Assembly (NCBI GenBank): GCA_018881555.1
Contig: JACAXG010000034.1
Coordinates: 4,350,615 to 4,414,614, forward strand
Direction of reading: 5' to 3'
Length of the DNA: 64,000 nt
DNA from: Amblyornis subalaris
Lineage: Eukaryota > Chordata > Aves > Passeriformes > Ptilonorhynchidae
Part shown: one piece after another, positions 36,583-48,460 of the stretch
Layout of the letters: each line of letters opens with the position of its first letter
How positions within the stretch are numbered: position 1 is the stretch's first letter
Position numbers and translations under genes: made by a program
Notes under the pieces: generated by a model
What the model was told of the DNA's origin: nothing
Seen by the model: the letters and a program-made list of their open reading frames with translations, nothing else
Databases searched by the model: none

Positions 36583-38949
36583 GTAAGTTCTGCCTTGGCA
36601 CAAGGTCGTGAAATTTCCGATGTGTTGGCGTTACTTTGCTGGAGCTGAGCCTGTGTGTGTCACAATCAGCTCTGGGAGGGAAGGGCTGTTGCAGGTCCCT
36701 GTGGAGAGGCCATTGTCTCCTCAGGATAAAGTGAGAGATATTTCAGAAGCGCTTTGAAGTCGTGCCAGCCTCCTCACAGCGCTGTGAAATCTGATACCTC
36801 CGCTTTTGAGCTGTTGGGGAAAGTACGAACTGTAGTACTTGTGGAATTCATTCACTGACTTCCAAACTCGAGTCTGGCCTGGGAATGGAAGAAGGAGTTT
36901 AAGAAGAAGGCGGAAAAAACCGACTTCAGTAGTATGTGGCAGTTAACTGTCAACTTTGGCATCTTTTCAGATTTGCAGCTTCATGCTTTCTAGAGATAAA
37001 CTGTGATTTTTCCCTAAGGATTGGAGGATTTCATTTTCCTTTCCACTGAAGCTGTTAGGATTGTATGACTGTAGGAGCTAAGTGAAGTGCAGAACTACCA
37101 GCAAGATGCCTGCCATGCTCTTAGATAGTTAATTTAAGGTTGCGGAGCATTTCTTGCAGCTCGTTCCTATCTATGTTAGTTTCTCGGTATTTTCCATTTG
37201 TAAAGCAGATCAATAGGGACCCTCTGTCTGTATTACTATGCCTTGTCATGTTTCATCTGGGTTTGCCTGAAATCTTTTGTCTCATTAACAGGTGGATTGA
37301 AGATTTTCTGTGGGCTCAGAGCATTCCTGTGCACCCTCTGTGACAAAGGATCTTGTGTAAAAGCAGAGAAGAAGGAACCAAATCTTCAAAGAGTCCAACT
37401 TTGTTACCCTTTTTGTTCTCAGCAGAGCTCAAACGCAAGCGGCAGCAAGGCCTCTGTTTCTGATTTTGTTAATTTTATTTCCACAGAATTGAAGGAAAGG
37501 ATTCACTTATGTCTCTCATGGTGCTCTCTGGGCTTGTCTTGACCACGCAGGACCTGTGAGCTGTAACTTCTGTTACAAATGCAGAAGCCTTTCAGATGGG
37601 GATGGTGGTGTTTGCACGGGAACTGAGCGCCTTGTCCGGTCACCCAGGCCAGGCTGGAGCCAGCGCGGTTTGCCAGCTGCTAACGCGGTTATTCCGTGCG
37701 GTAACACAATCCCTGTGTGCCATGCCAGGGGCAGTTTGCAGCTGCTCTCGGCTAAGGATCCCAGAGGGAGGGCAGGGTGAGACGTGAGCATGGCTTATCA
37801 CACTGAGCGGGGCANAAAATGATGGAGAAGGTGTTTTTCTGTTCCCTGGGGACTGGTATGACCGATTTTATGGACACCTAAGGGAATGTCAGGAAGCTTA
37901 GGCTAAAACTGAATTGCGACTGCCAAAGAAGGAAGAATAGCAAGGAAATACTTGAGTAACCAAGGTGGAAGAAAGTAGAAGTTTATTCCTTAATATGGAA
38001 ATGAGTAAATAATAGGTCATTTTTTGATGTCTTTCTCCTTTCAACCACCACAGAAAAGNTGAATTATGACCAGATGCTTAAACCAGTTAATTTTAATAAA
38101 AACAGGACTAAAAAGGAACAGGTCAGGTGTACTTGATAGATAAGAAAGATTATGCAAGTCAGCAGGACTTGATACAACATCCTATAATATGAAAAATTTG
38201 CAAATGCTTACTTATCTGCCATTCTCTGTAAGAAATGTGGAGTCTCCTGATGATGTCAAGAAGACAAATGCATTGCCTATGTTTGAAAATGCAAGGGCAG
38301 CTCAGAGGGAGGAAGCCATGGAGAGTTCAGAGAAAGCCAATGCCTATTCAGTATTAAAAATGAATAATGGCATAAATCATTAGACGATACTTTAAAAATC
38401 TCTCTTGTCCTTACAAATGTGATAAATAATTGTTGTGATGCCACCATGTACTTGTGCTAGCCGTCTAGTAGATTTGGTGGAACCTTTTTTTGCAAAGACA
38501 AGCTAGGACACAGTCCCACATGCATTCTTGTAAGCAAATTGTGCTGGTTTTATGTGGTAAGGTGGGCACACAACTGACTGAGGCATCCTGGGATAAAGGG
38601 GTAAATGGGGATTTAGAATTTCTCGTGTGAAGACTGCTCAGGGAGGTCATGATGACTTTGCTGCTGGAGTATTTCAAAAAGAGTGCAGATATATGGTACT
38701 TGATTGTGCCTCAGAGGTGGGATATGGACAAGATAATTTCCTGTGATTCCTTTCACTTCTCTGTTCCTGGGACACTGACGTGAGGCTGACTGGGGAGGTA
38801 TTAACTCAAGTGCAAATAACTCAAGTTAACTGTGCACCGAAGACACAACCCTCAGCTTAATAGATGTCATTTTAAAACCTGGCTGGGAAAACGTGGTTTC
38901 ATATGTGGTAATAATGGCCCAAGAGGACATCCCAAGATGATTGGTAGAT
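36583..38949. other. Gene-free stretch with a GC-rich patch
   Basis: A strong acceptor (TTTTGTCTCATTAACAG, about 37291) is followed by an open frame of about 83 codons ending SWCSLGLS, but there is no donor and it does not fit the start exon at 36526. A CpG-retaining patch lies at 37600-37800. The direct repeat AACTCAAGT occurs at 38803 and 38818. The sequence leading into 38950 may include more degraded CR1. Confidence 0.4.
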
Positions 38950-39410
38950 TTGAGAATGATGTGGGCTGATTGGAGAGGCTCCAAAGCGGGAATGATCAAA
39001 CAACTAGGAAACAAACCTAGAAGGCAGACTGAAACAATTTGGATTGTGTAGGGAATAAAAGACCAGAAGAAAAATTACAAAAGTCTTCAAATACAGAAAA
39101 GGCTGCTGTAAAGAAGAGCAGGATGATGTTTACAGAGAGTAAAATCCCTGCAGTAGATGGAACAGGAATTAATAGAACTAAATTGCAGCAGAAGAGATTC
39201 AAAGAAGGCATTAACAAAAGGGAAAAAACCCCAAAACAGCTATCCAAGTTGGGGATGGCAAGTACTGGAAAAGATTGCTTGGGTGATTATGAAATCTGTG
39301 ACGATGTAAAGAGCAGACTAGTGAAATACCTCTCAGAAAGGACACAGAGGTGGTTGTTCTTACTTCTGGACCAGGGATGGACTGAATATCCTTTCAGTGT
39401 TCTTACCTGA
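38950..39410 (+). mobile_element. Ancient CR1-type LINE fragment, 3' region
   Basis: Ordered similarity to the 3' part of sauropsid CR1 runs through the segment: 'gaatgatgtgggctgattgg' and 'agaggctcc' at the start, then 'aaacctagaaggcagactga', 'aacaatttggattgtgtagg', 'cttcaaatacag...aaggctg', 'aactaaattgcagcagaaga' and 'tactggaaaagattgcttgg', then a tail around 'ggatggactgaat'. These correspond, in order, to the remembered CR1 wording. Many substitutions and indels show that the copy is old. A 123-codon open frame (39039-39410) is an accident of this decayed element, not a gene. Confidence 0.8.
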
Positions 39411-42089
39411 TTTCTTCTTCGTACTTTTTTTTCCCTGAGGAATAATGCTTTGCCTTGATACTTGAGGATTAAATTTTTTAATTTAATGCTCAAAATAGAA
39501 TTGCTACTCTCTATTGGTACCAAACTGTCTGCCTAGCAAGCAGGGAACGTAGCCAGGACTCCATCTGAGGTTTTCGCCCTTCTGTTCCGTTTGTCTGTGA
39601 CAAGGAATCCATGGGAGCTAGCCTTTCCTCCACCCCATGGCAGCCAGCATGCAGTTTGTGGATGGGGAGAGAGACACGTTGTTTCTTTGCAGGAGGTGCT
39701 AGGGCTGTCCACAGATAGGCCATTTTGAATATCCAGACATGCCAATGGACCTGCTGTGTGCAGTTCTGAATGCAGCTTCCTAATGAGTGTTTGCAATGGT
39801 CCTTCAAATAACACACTTGTGTTCATTGCACATATTTGAATTTTGTTTCAAGTAAAATCCTCACATGGTAGAGTTTATGTCTAAATTTTCTTTGTCTTTT
39901 GGATACTAAGCTTTTGGAGAATGTGCTGTAAATTAAAAACAAACTTGGATGCAAAATGTAGCTCATATTTAGGCAGTGTCAGATAGGTTTTCTGGGGCTA
40001 GATCTGTTAAAAGCTACAAACTTATCTGTCATTTCTGTTTAGAAGTTCAGAAGGGAGCAGACAGTTTGGATCAGGCAACAGTCTGCAGTGATGTGTCCAA
40101 AACAAGAGCTTTTGTTCCAAGCGGGGCTGATGCAGGCCACCAAATATGCCAAGAATGCGGGGCCGTTTGTGGTGCTGCACAGATACCATCACCGGTGAGC
40201 TGAGCACCCAAATTCCTGCTGAAATAACATCCCCGTTGGGATGAAGGCAACCGGAACAAGGGAAATCCAAAGCAGAAGGTTGCCACTGCCTACATGTACG
40301 CTAATGTTAAATGTAAAATGATCTCTGTTATTCTTTGAAATCCACCGTTTTCAGACCCCTCCCTCAAACAAGCAATTAGCTGTGAAACCTCTCAGGGTCA
40401 AAAGGTCAAGGGTAGTTACAAGAAGTGGGTTAAGAATTTTTGAATCAGCTGCTGTGATTTCAGTGAAAAATCTATGAAGGATGTGTCCTTTACATCAGGA
40501 AATTATGTTTTTCCAGTTGACATAATTTCCAAAATCAAACATAGCCATATATGTGAAAGCTCTGTGCGTAAACATGTATGAATTGGAGGAGCTGTTGCAC
40601 TCACTGGCTTGTGAAATTGCTCAGAGCAATTTTCATACCCATTTCAGTGGTATTTTTGTAACACCATGACAATTAACTGCTAAGATTGTATTCATACTCT
40701 TAAAGTAAAGTGGGGTTTATTTCTTGTTGTTAGGTATGAAAATACTGGTTGACATAACCAAAATAAACAGTGTTCTTAGGGAAAAGGTTTATTTTTCTGG
40801 AAAATTGTATAGAAATGTATTAAATACTTTGGTAAGTCAAAAAAGTTAAGAGTAATGATCTTTGAATTTTACAAGTTCTGTGTAACACTTGAACTGTCAG
40901 GACATTGTAGTGCTTGAAAGTTTAGGCAGGCATAGATTGGAATCCACTCCAATAGCTTGTATACCTTGAAAATAATTTAAATGAACCAAATTTCTAACAT
41001 AACACCTTGTTAATAGTAGCTACAGTAGCTAAAGAATTAAAAAACTCTGAACCCACGGAGCACCAAATCTGCCCAATGGTACATCTGAACTCTGACACTG
41101 CAGTTTTGGAATCAGCTCCTTTGAGCACCTGGTAGAGTTCATCTTTAGTAAAGCAAATATTTTGCAGAAGCAAGTTTACTTTCTCCCCAGGACTTGGGGT
41201 GCAGTAAGGAGCTGCACTTTGCAGGACCAGGACCCAAAGACGATGCTCTGTGTCAGGATCACCATCTCCTGATGTACAGTGTGGTGCAGAGGAGGGATTT
41301 TTCATCATCCACAGGGCTGAGTTGAATTAAATCTGCTTGCTGTGGGTAACTCTTAAGAGCTAATAAGCTAAGCACATCTGGGGAACAGGCGTTCATGGCC
41401 ATTAAACACCATGGTCTTGGCTGGTTACAAGCTCTCCTCCNGCTGCAGGGAGGCTGGAGGGGCCCTTGGCCTGGCCAAAGCTGGCATTTCTGATGCTGGA
41501 AATCGGAGTGTTAGAAGTCTGAGTGCCTGAAGTTTACCTGGATGGGTGTAGCAGAAAAAATGGCTTGGAAAATACTGATTAATATGTAAAACCAGGCTGC
41601 TCCTGCAGCAGCGTGAGCTGACACCAGTGGTGAAATGGGAAGCAAAGCAGATTAAACTCTCTGGAAGGATCAGTTGGTGAAGGCAATGATTTGGATTCCA
41701 ACCTGCCTATTAACCCATCCAGAGGAGTCACTGCNGAGGATTCTCCCAGCCAATGTTTTGATGAAGTAGTTAAGTGGTATAAAATCACAAATCCAACACA
41801 ACTGGTATTTTACTCTTTTTCATTAAAACAATTTTTCAATTATGCTTCTTTTCATTAAGCTCACAATGCGGATTAGGAGATTTTTCTGCCTTTTCAAAGG
41901 GAAACTGTGTGGTGATACTAAGCAAAAAAAATCAGGGAAGAGGGACAATTTATTTTCAGTGTCTTTATCATCTGTCAATGACAAGATGGATAATCAAATC
42001 TTCTCTGTCTTTGCAGAATGGAGTTTATGTTTTAATGGGTGGGTCTAGTCAAAGCTAAAAGGAAATTTCACAATATATTTTTTGTAAAG
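39411..42089. other. Gene-free stretch
   Basis: No further named repeat. Minus-strand frames of 97 and 101 codons at 39511-39826 overlap each other and show no motif. A strong minus-strand donor (CAG|GTAAGA, read leftward at about 39405) has an acceptor 28 nt away, but the Lys/Arg-rich mini-exon is A-rich noise at the edge of the CR1 fragment. Confidence 0.45.
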
Positions 42090-42660
42090 AAGACTCCCCA
42101 TGCTAATGAGCAGCCGAATCTGTCTCGGGGAAACAGTTTGTTACTAAAAATAAATTGCAGCCTAACTGTAACTAAAATCAGATTGCAGAAACCAAGCTAC
42201 TCTGATTCCTGATTTTTGCTGCAGAAGGAGATGAATCTATTACAAACAGCTCTGATTATTATATATTTTTAAATGTGCCAACTGCGTCCTGTTTTGAAAT
42301 TAATCCACTTGTGAGCTTCTATCAAATATGCTTACAGCATTCTCCAGAGATTTTCTTCAGGCTCTGCAAAGCCAGTGAGGAACCAGTTCATAGTTATGAG
42401 GCCAAAAGGAAAAACAGTGCACATGAGCTATTTATAGTATATGAAGCAAAACAGTGTGATAAAGGGCAAATGAAAGCTTTCAACAAGAGGCTTTTCGTTC
42501 CTAGTCACGTGGTCCCTACGTGCAATTTCTTTTTTACTATACAATTTAGCAGGGAAATTAAATCACTTGACAGCAGCCTTTTTCTGGTTAGAAAAGAACC
42601 ATTCAGTGCTCCTTTATCTTTTATAATACACTCACTTGTGGCTGTTGCTGTTTGAGAGGG
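42090..42660. promoter_or_regulatory. Candidate regulatory block with two MEF2-type sites and an E-box
   Basis: Two perfect MEF2 consensus matches occur: CTAAAAATAA (42144-42153) and CTATTTATAG (42428-42437). There is also a CACGTG E-box (42506-42511) and ATGCTAATGAGC (about 42099), with a homeodomain core. The + strand is open from about 42206 to 42655 after a good acceptor (GATTTTTGCTGCAG), about 150 codons including EINPLVSFYQICLQHS. No donor and no recognisable protein were found. I favour constrained non-coding DNA over an exon, at low confidence. Confidence 0.3.
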
Positions 42661-44048
42661 TTTGTTTGCAGAAGTTTCTTCAGGGGCCAGTACTCTTCTG
42701 GCAGGTGGAAGCAGAAGTGGTGGCCAGAGATTGCCCTGGGAAGATTTCAGTATTCAGCATGGAAATCACTCTGCTGCCGAACACAACATGCAGAGTTCTC
42801 AGTCGTAAGCCCCAGACGTTTGGGAAAACAGGACAAGGATCCACCTCCTCTAAAACTTTGACAGTTAAAGGCAGTAGTAGAAGCAAGCAAAGGTAAATCC
42901 AACCTTTTTAATTGCTTTACATCACCCGCTGTATGTAAATGTCATTGTTGCCTGTTCCTGCCTTTTTGTTCTCAATGCAAAGAGCAAAGGACATTTCTGT
43001 CCTNGGAGTTTATCAACCACCTCATTCATTTTGAATATGCCTCTTTCAATGCTGGTTAGTTCAAGTCAGGTATCTGTGCTCCATCTCCAGGGGCTGCCTT
43101 TATGCAATTCTAACCTTGAAAAAAACCCCAGCTTGACCTGGGTGCCAATTTGTTGCTTAGCCTAACACTGTATTCAACTCTTTCAGAAATACAGGAGTTG
43201 CCAATTTTTTGACAATGACTTAAATTAGATATTTTACTGCCTAAATGTGATGACTCCAAGAAGGGGAATGGTGCAGAGGAGAAATTGCATGAACTGTGTC
43301 CCAGAAGTCCAGGCTGATAAAAATAAATGGCTTCTCAGATAGATTTCTTTTTGGTATCTTTCCTTTTTCTTCGTGTCTGTGATAAAGTTTGAGGGAGGCT
43401 AAAGAAACGGGATAGTTTATCTCCCAGATATAAAGGCTGATGCTGTAATTTCAGAATATTTTCAGACAAGGTGATTTATGGCAGCAGCCTTTTCCTCTTG
43501 GACATCGGCAGGTTCTCAGTGTGTGTGCTACCTGAGCTTCTCACCACTCTGGCAGATCAGGCCATCACCCAAACTGTCATGTCTCATCTGTGCCAGATTC
43601 CTCCTTAGTNTTAGGAGCTCCTGTGTTTGCTTAAAGATATTAATACTTCCCAGACTCATTCTGCACTGTGACAAGTGAGCAATGGGATAAAATACCAAGG
43701 CTTTAGCAGCAGTGATGCTGTATGGGAGCTGAGTGCTGCAGCTGGGGAGCAAGGATCAATGAACGTGGTACATCTATCTGTAGTCCCATATGTCAGTCTC
43801 TCAGACAATTTCACAGATTTGCTAATGGGAACAAGGCTTTTCAGTGAAGCTTCTTCAGGGCCCTTACAAAGATGTGAATGTACTCCAGAACCTCGATGAA
43901 TGATAAGCAGAAACACTGAAAGACAAATTTCCCCTGCTGCTTCTCAGACACATGAACTCCTTTAGAAGTCAGGAGTCACTCTGAATTTAAAGAAATCAAT
44001 GCTGGCTTACTCCCAGGATGTAAACTCTTTCTAAGAGCTCTGTTTTAT

Positions 44049-44082
44049 GTGTCTGTGTGTATGTGTGTATATATATATATAA
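44049..44082. repeat. (TG)n-(TA)n microsatellite
   Basis: Interrupted TG dinucleotides pass into seven TA units. It is a typical polymorphic dinucleotide tract with no coding content. Confidence 0.85.
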
Positions 44083-46106
44083 TGTTGTTTTCAAATACCC
44101 AGTGGAAATTTAATGGAGTTGCAGGAACAGCAGAATGGAGGAGAACTAAGTCTATATGCAGCACATAACCCAAACAGTTTTGCTGAGTCAATCCCCAAGA
44201 GGAAGGCAGGGCAGTAATGCAAAACTGCAGTTGAGAGGTTTGGGGCTGCTCAGTCCTGTTGAACAGTTAGAAAAATCCCCACCTTCTCTGCTCCTCTGGT
44301 GTTCTTTCTGGATGCTAAAACTGGCCTAAAAATAAAACCAATCAAAACTGGAAGAAAAAAAGAAACTGGAAAGAGTGGAGGAAAAAGAAGAGTTATTTTC
44401 AGCAATGTATTCTGTGCAAGCTTTACTTTACTGGGCAAGAATTCAAGTGGCAATTTTGAGGTGCAATGGCTCATTGGAGTTGTTCAGATACGGGATGTTC
44501 CCTTTTCCCTCCACACCTGGAACCTCCCGCTCAGGCTGACAGTGCCTTTGGGGGGACACTGCATTTCCATCCAGCCGCTGCAGAGGAGCGAGGAGGGGCT
44601 GTCCCTCTGCCGTGTGAGCAGCAGGGTGTCCCACTCTGCCGCACCCCGTGCAGAAGCAGAAGGGCCCGGGCACTCCAGCTGCAAGGGGTGGTGACAGGTG
44701 TGAGGAACACGGGGCTTTGGAGCTGCCTGAGCTTGGCTTCACTTCCCTCAGGTGTTTCTGGGTGCATTATGAGGCCTCAGCTCATTTGTTCCTATCTGCT
44801 GTGGCATTGCTGATATGTTTTCACTTGTAGTCACTTGTGTGTGAAGCCAGTACAGCTCTCTTCCTAAGTTAGGCTGTGACCAAATCTGCAGTCAGTAGAT
44901 TTTAGATAGAAAATCAAAACAAACCCCACACGCAAGTTCCCTTAGCAATAACCTGGAGTGAGGCTGAGTCCGAGAGAAGGNCCCTAAAGCCTTGGTGTTG
45001 GAGCACAACTGGATACAAATCTGCCTCTCCTCACTGCCTGTCTCAGCCTGAGGCCCAGCTCTTGTGAGTGAGAAACAGGCTGATCCCATTCATTACTGTC
45101 ACCTTCAAATATAAACCTGCTGGAACAGGGAGCTCTTCTCAAAGCCATCCCATACTCCCACTATGTGCTAACAAACAAGACTGTGCTTATAAGAGCACAC
45201 CATGAAGTGGCAGAATGTTCTTTTTTTTTTTTTAAGATGATCAAGAGGGACAAGAGACACAGGCGAGTGGCTTAAGGGTATTCAGATCACAAGACTTTTT
45301 GATGAAGAGAACATGCAGCTGGCTGCATATGCTATTCCAGAAAAATAAACACCACTTGTAAATATCTAGCCCTCTTGCCATCTCTGAAGAATTTCTGCCA
45401 GCTGATGTAAGTAGCTGAGGAAGAGGTTGGAAAGCTGTCACCCCTAGGCTGCCACCCCTGTGTGTTGGCAGGGTGAAACGAGCAGCCTGCAAAATCTGGG
45501 GCAGGCAAAGATAAGCAGAAGGGACTGTCCTGCTCCTGGTTCTGTTGGATCACGTATTGTGAGCCAGGCATTCTGCTGAAGCACACACACGAAGCGTGCA
45601 CACCGCAATTTACACTGAAGACTTAAAGAGGGAACCGTAATGGACACACACTTATTTCAAGGGGTTGCTGAAATGATCTCTCAAAATACGGGACTACATC
45701 ACATGCTCTTGTGTGCTCTCAGCTGTCTAAAACTGGCTTTTGTCCTGACACTCCGGATGCAGGGAAGTCCTTTGGCGCAGACGGGATCCTGTGGCGTAGC
45801 TGAAGAGAGCTGAGTACCAGGCAGAGCAGAGGGTGGGCTGGAAGGGCACCCAGTCACAGATACNGAGCTGAGCTTTCAGCCCTAGGAACTCTGCACATGC
45901 CATGAAGTAAAGCAGCCCTTACTCAGAGAGACTTTTCTGGCACAAAGGCAGCACTGAAGATCTTGCAGACTGCAAATCTCCCACGTTTTGAAGCAAGCAT
46001 TGATTTGTAGAGTATTATGTAAAGTGATAGGTCTCTTTNCTGAAGATGGCTGAGGCTTCAGAACAAAGCGTTGTGCCTTTTATGTATTTCTCTTTCCTTT
46101 GCTGTT

Positions 46107-46161
46107 ACAGTTTGCCTCTACCCACTAATACAGTTTGCCTCTTGCACACTATTGCAAGAGG
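46107..46161. repeat. Short direct repeat joined to a perfect 9-bp hairpin
   Basis: ACAGTTTGCCTCT occurs at 46107-46119 and again at 46130-46142. The second copy overlaps a perfect inverted repeat, CCTCTTGCA (46138-46146) with TGCAAGAGG (46153-46161), around a 6-nt loop. It may be a small local duplication. Confidence 0.7.
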
Positions 46162-46559
46162 AGTTTTAGTTTTGCTGTAAGAATTCATGTTTCTACCCTT
46201 CTTTCCTCATATGGAGCCAGTGAAGTGAAAGTTCAGGTAGTTATCTGGGTATGCTCACTCAATTTCAAGTCTAAAAGTTTCCAAAATATACCAGGATTGC
46301 TGGCTTTGGATGCCAGCCCACAGACACACGTGATTTTGATACATGTCTGATTCTCTGCATTGTTACCTCCTTTTTCAGCATTTTACTTACACTTAGTAAG
46401 ATTAAATTAACTTTATCATGAATCATACATGAGCACACATGCAAGTCTGTGTGTACACAGAAACAGAGAGAAAGGAAATACACTATGATACTTAGGGTGC
46501 TTAATATCTATATATTTGCATAACAAAATCCAGCCTATTCTATTTCCATTTTCACACAG

Positions 46560-46612
46560 GCTTGTCTGATTACTTAATCCAAAGCCACATCCTATACTCG
46601 ATGACTGCCAAG
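46560..46612 (+). CDS. Candidate internal exon, gene unknown
   Basis: The acceptor TATTTCCATTTTCACACAG and the donor TGCCAAG|GTGAGT are both strong. Only one frame is open: two lead-in bases, then LSDYLIQSHILYSMTAK ending in phase 0. The lead-in fits the one-base overhang of the candidate exon at 32718, which would place Gly at the junction. An intron of nearly 14 kb would separate them. No family is recognised. Confidence 0.3.
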
Positions 46613-46659
46613 GTGAGTCAGCAGACAAGAGGTGAGCTGTGTTTGGTCAGTCCCCATGC

Positions 46660-46783
46660 AAATTGTTTCTTCCTTTTTTTCTTCCCCTGCTCTGTGGTTT
46701 GCTTGCTCTTCTTTCTTTATTTGCTTGCTTTCTTTTCCTCTGATTTTTGGTTGTGTGGTTTTTGTTTTTTTTTTTTTTTTTTT
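46660..46783. repeat. Pyrimidine-rich tract ending in a 19-base T-run
   Basis: About 100 bases of CT-rich, T-dominated sequence end in an uninterrupted T-run (46765-46783). The translated frames across it (poly-Phe) are artefacts. It could be the reverse of an old retroposon A-tail, but nothing on either side is recognisable as an element. Confidence 0.8.
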
Positions 46784-47639
46784 AAATGGTCATCATTTTA
46801 CATATGAGCTTCTTGGGCTGGGATTTTCTTTACCTACATTTACATTGCACCTGATCTCATTGGGCTGTGATCCCAAATTTGGGTCTATGTGCTACTGGAA
46901 TATAAATAATAATGTGTTGTTGCTTTGGTATGCAGTCAGGTTGGAATCTGCAACTCTGCTCTGCTGGTGGGCACTACCCATTGCAAGACTGTTTTCTTAA
47001 TTTTTGCCTGATACTGTGTATAGTACAAATAACCNCCAGCACAGCAAAATAATGAACAGCAGCAGCATAGCAAAAAATTTCAGCTGTGCCAATGATGAAA
47101 GCATTTTCTTGAAAGAGTGAAAATGTGCTGTAAGTACTTCTTGGTTTGTTGGAAATCTCTGGATGTGTAAATATAACTGATCTCATCTAGGTTATCATAA
47201 AGGGGGTTTATTGGTGAGTTTGAGGTTAAAAAGCCCCGAAGNCTCAAAGGATAAGGGAAACAGGTGCTTTCCCAGAGCCTTGGAAGCTATGCTACAATTA
47301 GTTTCTTCCTTTCCTTTGGGCTTAATAATATACTAAAGTTGGTATGTTATAGCTATGGTAACATTTATAATAAGAAAATATGCAAATACAGCAGCAACAT
47401 AATTTTTCCAGACTGCTTAGCAAGTAAATGNTTGTGTACAGAATAGCCTTCAATCCTATAAGCATCTTTCTGTCAGAGGCAGCTCCTGTTATTTATGAGA
47501 GCAATAAAACTACTGATTATTATTGGACAAATTTCTCAGAAATGAAAAAAAAACTTCAGACATTTTACTTCCAGATCTTTCAGTATGTAACAAAGGGTTT
47601 GGGGTTTCAGAAGTTTAGTCCCTGAGGATAAACAAATAA
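46784..47639. other. Gene-free stretch
   Basis: AT-rich with no named repeat and no splice-bounded frame. Single Ns lie at 47035, 47242 and 47431. Confidence 0.45.
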
Positions 47640-48460
47640 AGTTGTAAAGAGCACACCTTGCTAATATGATTGTTCCTTATTAGCATAATAGTTTTCAAAT
47701 AAACAACCTGCTAATGTCTCTAATAANCAATTACTCTATGATGAAAACTGCAAATGGAGCCCACTGGTGGGTAGCAGATAACAGTAAAATCTGTCAATAA
47801 AACAAATATTGTTCTGCCTGAACAGCTCTCTTCTTCACGCCAAGAGAACAGAGCTGCCTGGGTATTTTTACGGGCTGATGTTTGACAGCCAGATATGTTA
47901 CAACACTGCTCCTCCGATGCTTTGCTGTGATGTTATGGGGACTCTTTACTCTTTACAGTGTTAGTGTTACAACAAAAGAAGGCAGGGATCGTTACTTAGT
48001 TGGAAGCTACCTACTCTGAGTACTTGAGTCAAATAAAACCACAGTAGGGTGAATGTTTGCCCAGGAATAGGGATTTGACAGGTTATTAGAATTTTCTTTC
48101 TTTTATGAAAAGAAAATCGTAATTAAAATTTGGAGTCCATCCTGTCTCCGAAACATGCAAATGAATGGAAATAGCATCTCGGCTCTCTTTTCTTCTTGCT
48201 ATTCTAAAACATAAGAAATCATTTACAGTGGCGAAAAGATGTTAAATGCATGCAACAATCTCACTTTCCCAAACACTGAAAAGTGAGAAAAAAAGTCGTA
48301 ATTTTTCGAGCGTAGTTGACAAACAATTTTCAAGACATTTGCAGCATAATTTACATACTTGCCTAGTTGCTTTACCATCGATTACAAAGCTGTGTTGTGC
48401 TTGCTTTGGTCCCTGTACTTCTGCACTCATTTTTCCAAAATAATTTTGCATATGTTATCC
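47640..48460. promoter_or_regulatory. Candidate constrained non-coding block
   Basis: The left part (47650-47960) carries a cluster of homeodomain-type cores (TTATTAGCATAAT, GCTAATGTC, CAATTAC) and a TGACAG MEIS/TGIF-like site. The right part (48150-48460) has a POU octamer ATGCAAAT (48155-48162) and several CpGs kept in very AT-rich DNA (AAAGTCGTAATTTTTCGAGC). It also has CATCGATTACAAAG, a TCF/LEF- or SOX-like site, near 48377. Opposing 65- and 69-codon open frames cover 48242-48451. Retained CpGs in AT-rich sequence usually mean either constraint or lack of germline methylation. Confidence 0.33.

Larger units (their letters stand above)
42661..46559. other. Gene-free stretch with GC-rich patch and simple repeats
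   Basis: At 42705-42893 an acceptor (TTTCTTCAG) and a donor (CAAAG|GTAAAT) bracket an open frame (GPVLFWQVEAEVVARD...), but two other long frames cover the same DNA, so I do not call it. A GC-rich patch lies at 44520-44760. A TG/TA microsatellite is at 44049-44082 and a T-run at 45221-45233. No named interspersed repeat was found. Confidence 0.4.

Noticed and set aside
39039..39410. 123-codon + strand open frame
   Set aside because: It lies wholly inside a decayed CR1 fragment, and its translation follows the element's non-coding tail.
42705..42893. Possible exon between TTTCTTCAG and CAAAG|GTAAAT
   Set aside because: Three different frames on two strands are open over the same DNA, the acceptor is modest, and no protein is recognised.
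44299..44694. 131-codon + strand open frame
   Set aside because: Its second half lies in a GC-rich patch open in several frames; no domain or splice sites.
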